Below, piece after piece: positions 61,889 to 64,000 of a stretch of DNA of 64,000 bases (its first letter is position 1; every line of letters starts with the position of its first letter). Under the pieces are notes generated by a model that ran no database searches, was not told the origin of the DNA, and was given only the letters and a program-made list of their open reading frames with translations. The DNA lies in NCBI GenBank assembly GCA_964583825.1, contig CAZOXM010000009.1, positions 7,374 to 71,373 on the forward strand, written 5' to 3'. The position numbers were made by a program, and so were the translations under genes. The DNA comes from GCA-1730015 sp964583825 (GTDB lineage Bacteria > Pseudomonadota > Gammaproteobacteria > Granulosicoccales > Granulosicoccaceae).

Positions 61889-63949
61889 GTGTCTATTAAA
61901 TTACTGAAGTGCATCACACTGGCGGTGCTTTTTGCAATTGCCGGGTGTGACAGTAAATCCGGCAGGCTTCTGTGCGCGGGTGACAGCTGCGAATCGACCG
62001 ACGATACCGGCAATAGTACCGATAACAACGGGGCAGGCAATCCATCCGTCGATGGTGACAACGAAAATACAGCACCTGATGAGGAAAGCACACCATCCGA
62101 CACTAACAACAACGAGCAGAGTACCGATAACAACAGTGGCGACAATGACACTGGTGAATCAACGCCCGACAACGGCGAGGGAGATGCCGAAACACCGGAA
62201 AATAACGGTGATGGAGACAACACAACACAGAATCCGTCACCACAGCCGGGAGCGTCGGGTATTTCGCTGCGACATCGCAGCGGGCAGACATTTATTACCT
62301 GGGACGAACCACAGCCGGACGCGCAGTATCATGTCTACCGTTCGGGCCAGCCAATCACCACCGACAATCTCGCAGATGCCACATTGCTCACCTGGCGCTG
62401 GGGGCCACTCGATGCAGATACCAGCAGAAACAAGTATGCAGTCTCTGATGTACCCGAGTATTTTGTCATCGAAAATCAGGGTGCGCCATTGCCGGACAGT
62501 ACCGGGTTGTTCGTGCACACAGCGACCGAAAATACCACTGCCTACTATGCGATAACGACACTGGTTGACGGGGTTGAAAACCCAGCCATTGTGCAAGGGC
62601 GCAATACGGCGATGGTGTCGGAGTTTATAGCCACGCCACAGCCGGTGCTCACCTTGTCAGTAAATGGCGGCAAAGGACGGCTTTATACGCACTTCATGGA
62701 CTACCAGCAGTGGAATCCAACGTTGAACGGCTATGCGTTTAATTACTTCGTCGCATTGCCATTTAACTACAACCCGTCACAATCCTACCCGCTGCAGATA
62801 GAACTACACGCCTATGGCTATTACCCTGCGCTGCCGCAACAGGTGCCCTATCAGTGGCAGGTGATTCAGCTGATACCGCTTGACCCGGGTGATGACAGAA
62901 ATACCTATCACACCTGGTGGTATGGGCACGCACGTGACCATGACTACATTAACAATGGCAACACGCCATTCAGCGGTGCGATCGAAAACTTCACCGAGCA
63001 GCGGGTAATGAAGGCGATGCAGGAGACAATTGACAACGCCGGATTGTCTATTAACACCGACCTCATCCACGCCTATGGCAATTCGATGGGTGCGTCGGGT
63101 TCCGTCAGTCTTGCACTCCGCTACGCCAACAGGCTGTCTGCAGTCTATGCTAGTCAGCCGATGATGGACTACCGCAACAGCAGTCGCTTCAGATTTAATT
63201 TTGAACGGTTGTTCGGTCCGGTGGAAAACAACCTGCCGATTGTAAACAGAGGTTTGTACGCCGGCAGCATTCAACGCTATGGCGAAGGCGGGAATCAGCC
63301 GACCGGTGTATGGGACTGGATGGATCATCACGCGCAGGTGCAACGACGACGCGGTGATGACTTTGCCTACCTGATGATCGACTTCGGTAAAGCCGATGAC
63401 ATTATCGACTGGCAAACACAGGGCAGGCCGACGTTTGCGGCATTGGCAGATGCCAGAGTTGCCTTTGCCGCGACTGCCAGAGAAGGTGTTGGGCATGAGT
63501 GGCGCGCGTTTGATTCGGTCAATCAGAGCCTGTACCCGTTTGAATTTGGACAATGGCGTTATCCGAACGCGCTGAGTTATCCGGCATTCAATTTCGCCAG
63601 TGGTTCGGGACGACTCGATCCACCGACCAGTGGTGATGATGAATATCAGACTTCACTTGAGTGGTCGACCCCACAGTATGGCTTTGGGCAGTCTATTGTC
63701 GATCAGAACAATCGTTATGAAATCACCGTGCGTTCAGTCAGCAGTGAACAACGGGTGGATGTCACACCACGGAACACTCAGGCGTTCCGGCCCGCTGGTG
63801 GTACTGTTTGCAGCTGGTCGGCGCGCAACGTCAACAACGGCTCGACCGAGACCGGTACCCTCACGGTCGATGGAAACAGGCTGGCCACCGTGCCACAGAT
63901 CAGCGTGGCGGTAGCAGGCGGAACACGCCTGACGATCGACTGCAGCTAG
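61889..63949 (+). CDS. Esterase-like alpha/beta-hydrolase lipoprotein
   Basis: A 686-residue lipoprotein (signal ending AIAGC, Cys20) with a long Asp/Asn/Thr/Glu-rich linker (about 25-125), a fibronectin-like beta module (about 128-230; ISLRHRSGQTFITWDEPQPD) and a C-terminal alpha/beta-hydrolase-type domain with nucleophile elbow YGNSMGASGSVSLAL and a late His in GVGHEWRAF. It is probably a surface-attached esterase or depolymerase. GTG 61889 has GGAG upstream. The TAG stop is the first three bases of a repeat-element end. A second beta module ends the protein. Confidence 0.72.
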   Translation: MSIKLLKCITLAVLFAIAGCDSKSGRLLCAGDSCESTDDTGNSTDNNGAGNPSVDGDNENTAPDEESTPSDTNNNEQSTDNNSGDNDTGESTPDNGEGDAETPENNGDGDNTTQNPSPQPGASGISLRHRSGQTFITWDEPQPDAQYHVYRSGQPITTDNLADATLLTWRWGPLDADTSRNKYAVSDVPEYFVIENQGAPLPDSTGLFVHTATENTTAYYAITTLVDGVENPAIVQGRNTAMVSEFIATPQPVLTLSVNGGKGRLYTHFMDYQQWNPTLNGYAFNYFVALPFNYNPSQSYPLQIELHAYGYYPALPQQVPYQWQVIQLIPLDPGDDRNTYHTWWYGHARDHDYINNGNTPFSGAIENFTEQRVMKAMQETIDNAGLSINTDLIHAYGNSMGASGSVSLALRYANRLSAVYASQPMMDYRNSSRFRFNFERLFGPVENNLPIVNRGLYAGSIQRYGEGGNQPTGVWDWMDHHAQVQRRRGDDFAYLMIDFGKADDIIDWQTQGRPTFAALADARVAFAATAREGVGHEWRAFDSVNQSLYPFEFGQWRYPNALSYPAFNFASGSGRLDPPTSGDDEYQTSLEWSTPQYGFGQSIVDQNNRYEITVRSVSSEQRVDVTPRNTQAFRPAGGTVCSWSARNVNNGSTETGTLTVDGNRLATVPQISVAVAGGTRLTIDCS

Positions 63950-64000
63950 TGTACTGGAACAAACAGTGTAGTCACATGAGTCGACTGACTAAAGTGCTTC
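63947..64000 (+). repeat. Partial second copy of the TIR element family, cut by the window edge
   Basis: Starts TAGTGTA like the left end of the 47825 element, then after an equally long (22-nt) divergent stretch shares ATGAGTCGACT and AAAGTGCTT with it, with a few mismatches between. The rest lies beyond the window. The same orientation and equal spacing argue for a diverged copy of the same family. Confidence 0.6.

Noticed and set aside
61693..62223. N-terminal extension of the lyase-like frame, rich in Ser, Pro and Leu
   Set aside because: It is antisense to the low-complexity linker of the lipoprotein gene and has no family content; the lyase similarity begins at the GTG at 61692.
1..64000. 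CRISPR arrays, tRNA or rRNA genes, integrase or transposase genes
   Set aside because: I looked for regularly spaced repeats, cloverleaf arms, rRNA-like stretches and recombinase motifs on both strands and saw none.

Overview
The window looks like chromosomal DNA of a free-living, probably marine gammaproteobacterium with moderately high GC. The evidence is a set of conserved neighbourhoods: rhodanese-grxC-secB-gpsA followed by convergent trmL; trpE-G-D-C facing a CRP/Vfr-type crp with a divergent yhfA-type OsmC gene; rplM-rpsI; and divergent rpiA/ilvA. I found no rRNA or tRNA genes, no CRISPR array, no prophage and no transposase gene. The genus cannot be named from the sequence.

Layout. 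0-5 kb (minus strand): a three-gene envelope operon of a GAF-HlyD fusion, a PqqD/M50-protease/HlyD fusion and a periplasmic HlyD protein. 5.3-9 kb: a DUF4197 lipoprotein, a small membrane protein with a larger paralogue that carries two c-type haem sites, and a CPA2 antiporter. 9.3-12.2 kb: housekeeping genes. 12.3-15.4 kb: a secretin lipoprotein and a TPR membrane protein resembling MshL and MshN. 15.6-31.6 kb: an ABC-transporter-dependent (group 2/3) capsule locus with kpsF, a small lipoprotein, kpsM-T-E-D, a two-domain GT2 glycosyltransferase, a sulfotransferase, a protein with sialyltransferase-like (GT29) motifs, an MFS protein, a tail-anchored protein, kpsC and kpsS. 31.9-33.1 kb: a GspE/PilB-like protein that has lost its P-loop. 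33.2-41.5 kb: class I fumarase, the trp operon, crp, osmC-like, rplM and rpsI. 41.5-47.8 kb: a VWA protein and a MoxR ATPase (CoxE/CoxD-like), a GGDEF-EAL sensor and an XdhC-family protein. 47.8-48.1 kb: a 276-bp element with 34-bp terminal inverted repeats. 48.1-53.6 kb: a double-length UvrA. 53.7-64 kb: a PhyH dioxygenase, rpiA, ilvA, an RnfD-like/DUF2330 pair, an ornithine-cyclodeaminase-family gene coupled to an ammonia-lyase homologue without the MIO triad, and an esterase-like lipoprotein whose stop codon coincides with the start of a second copy of the 276-bp element family.

How the genes work together. KpsF makes arabinose-5-phosphate for Kdo; KpsC and KpsS build the poly-Kdo lipid linker; the GT2, GT29-like and sulfotransferase proteins probably build and decorate the repeat; KpsMTED exports it. 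The most unusual items are the possibly sulfated, sialic-acid- or Kdo-bearing capsule pathway, the MIO-less lyase operon, the TIR-bounded element, the tandem UvrA, the degenerate secretion ATPase, and a structured leader or sRNA candidate between the osmC-like gene and rplM. All calls come from reading motifs by eye; no database search was possible.
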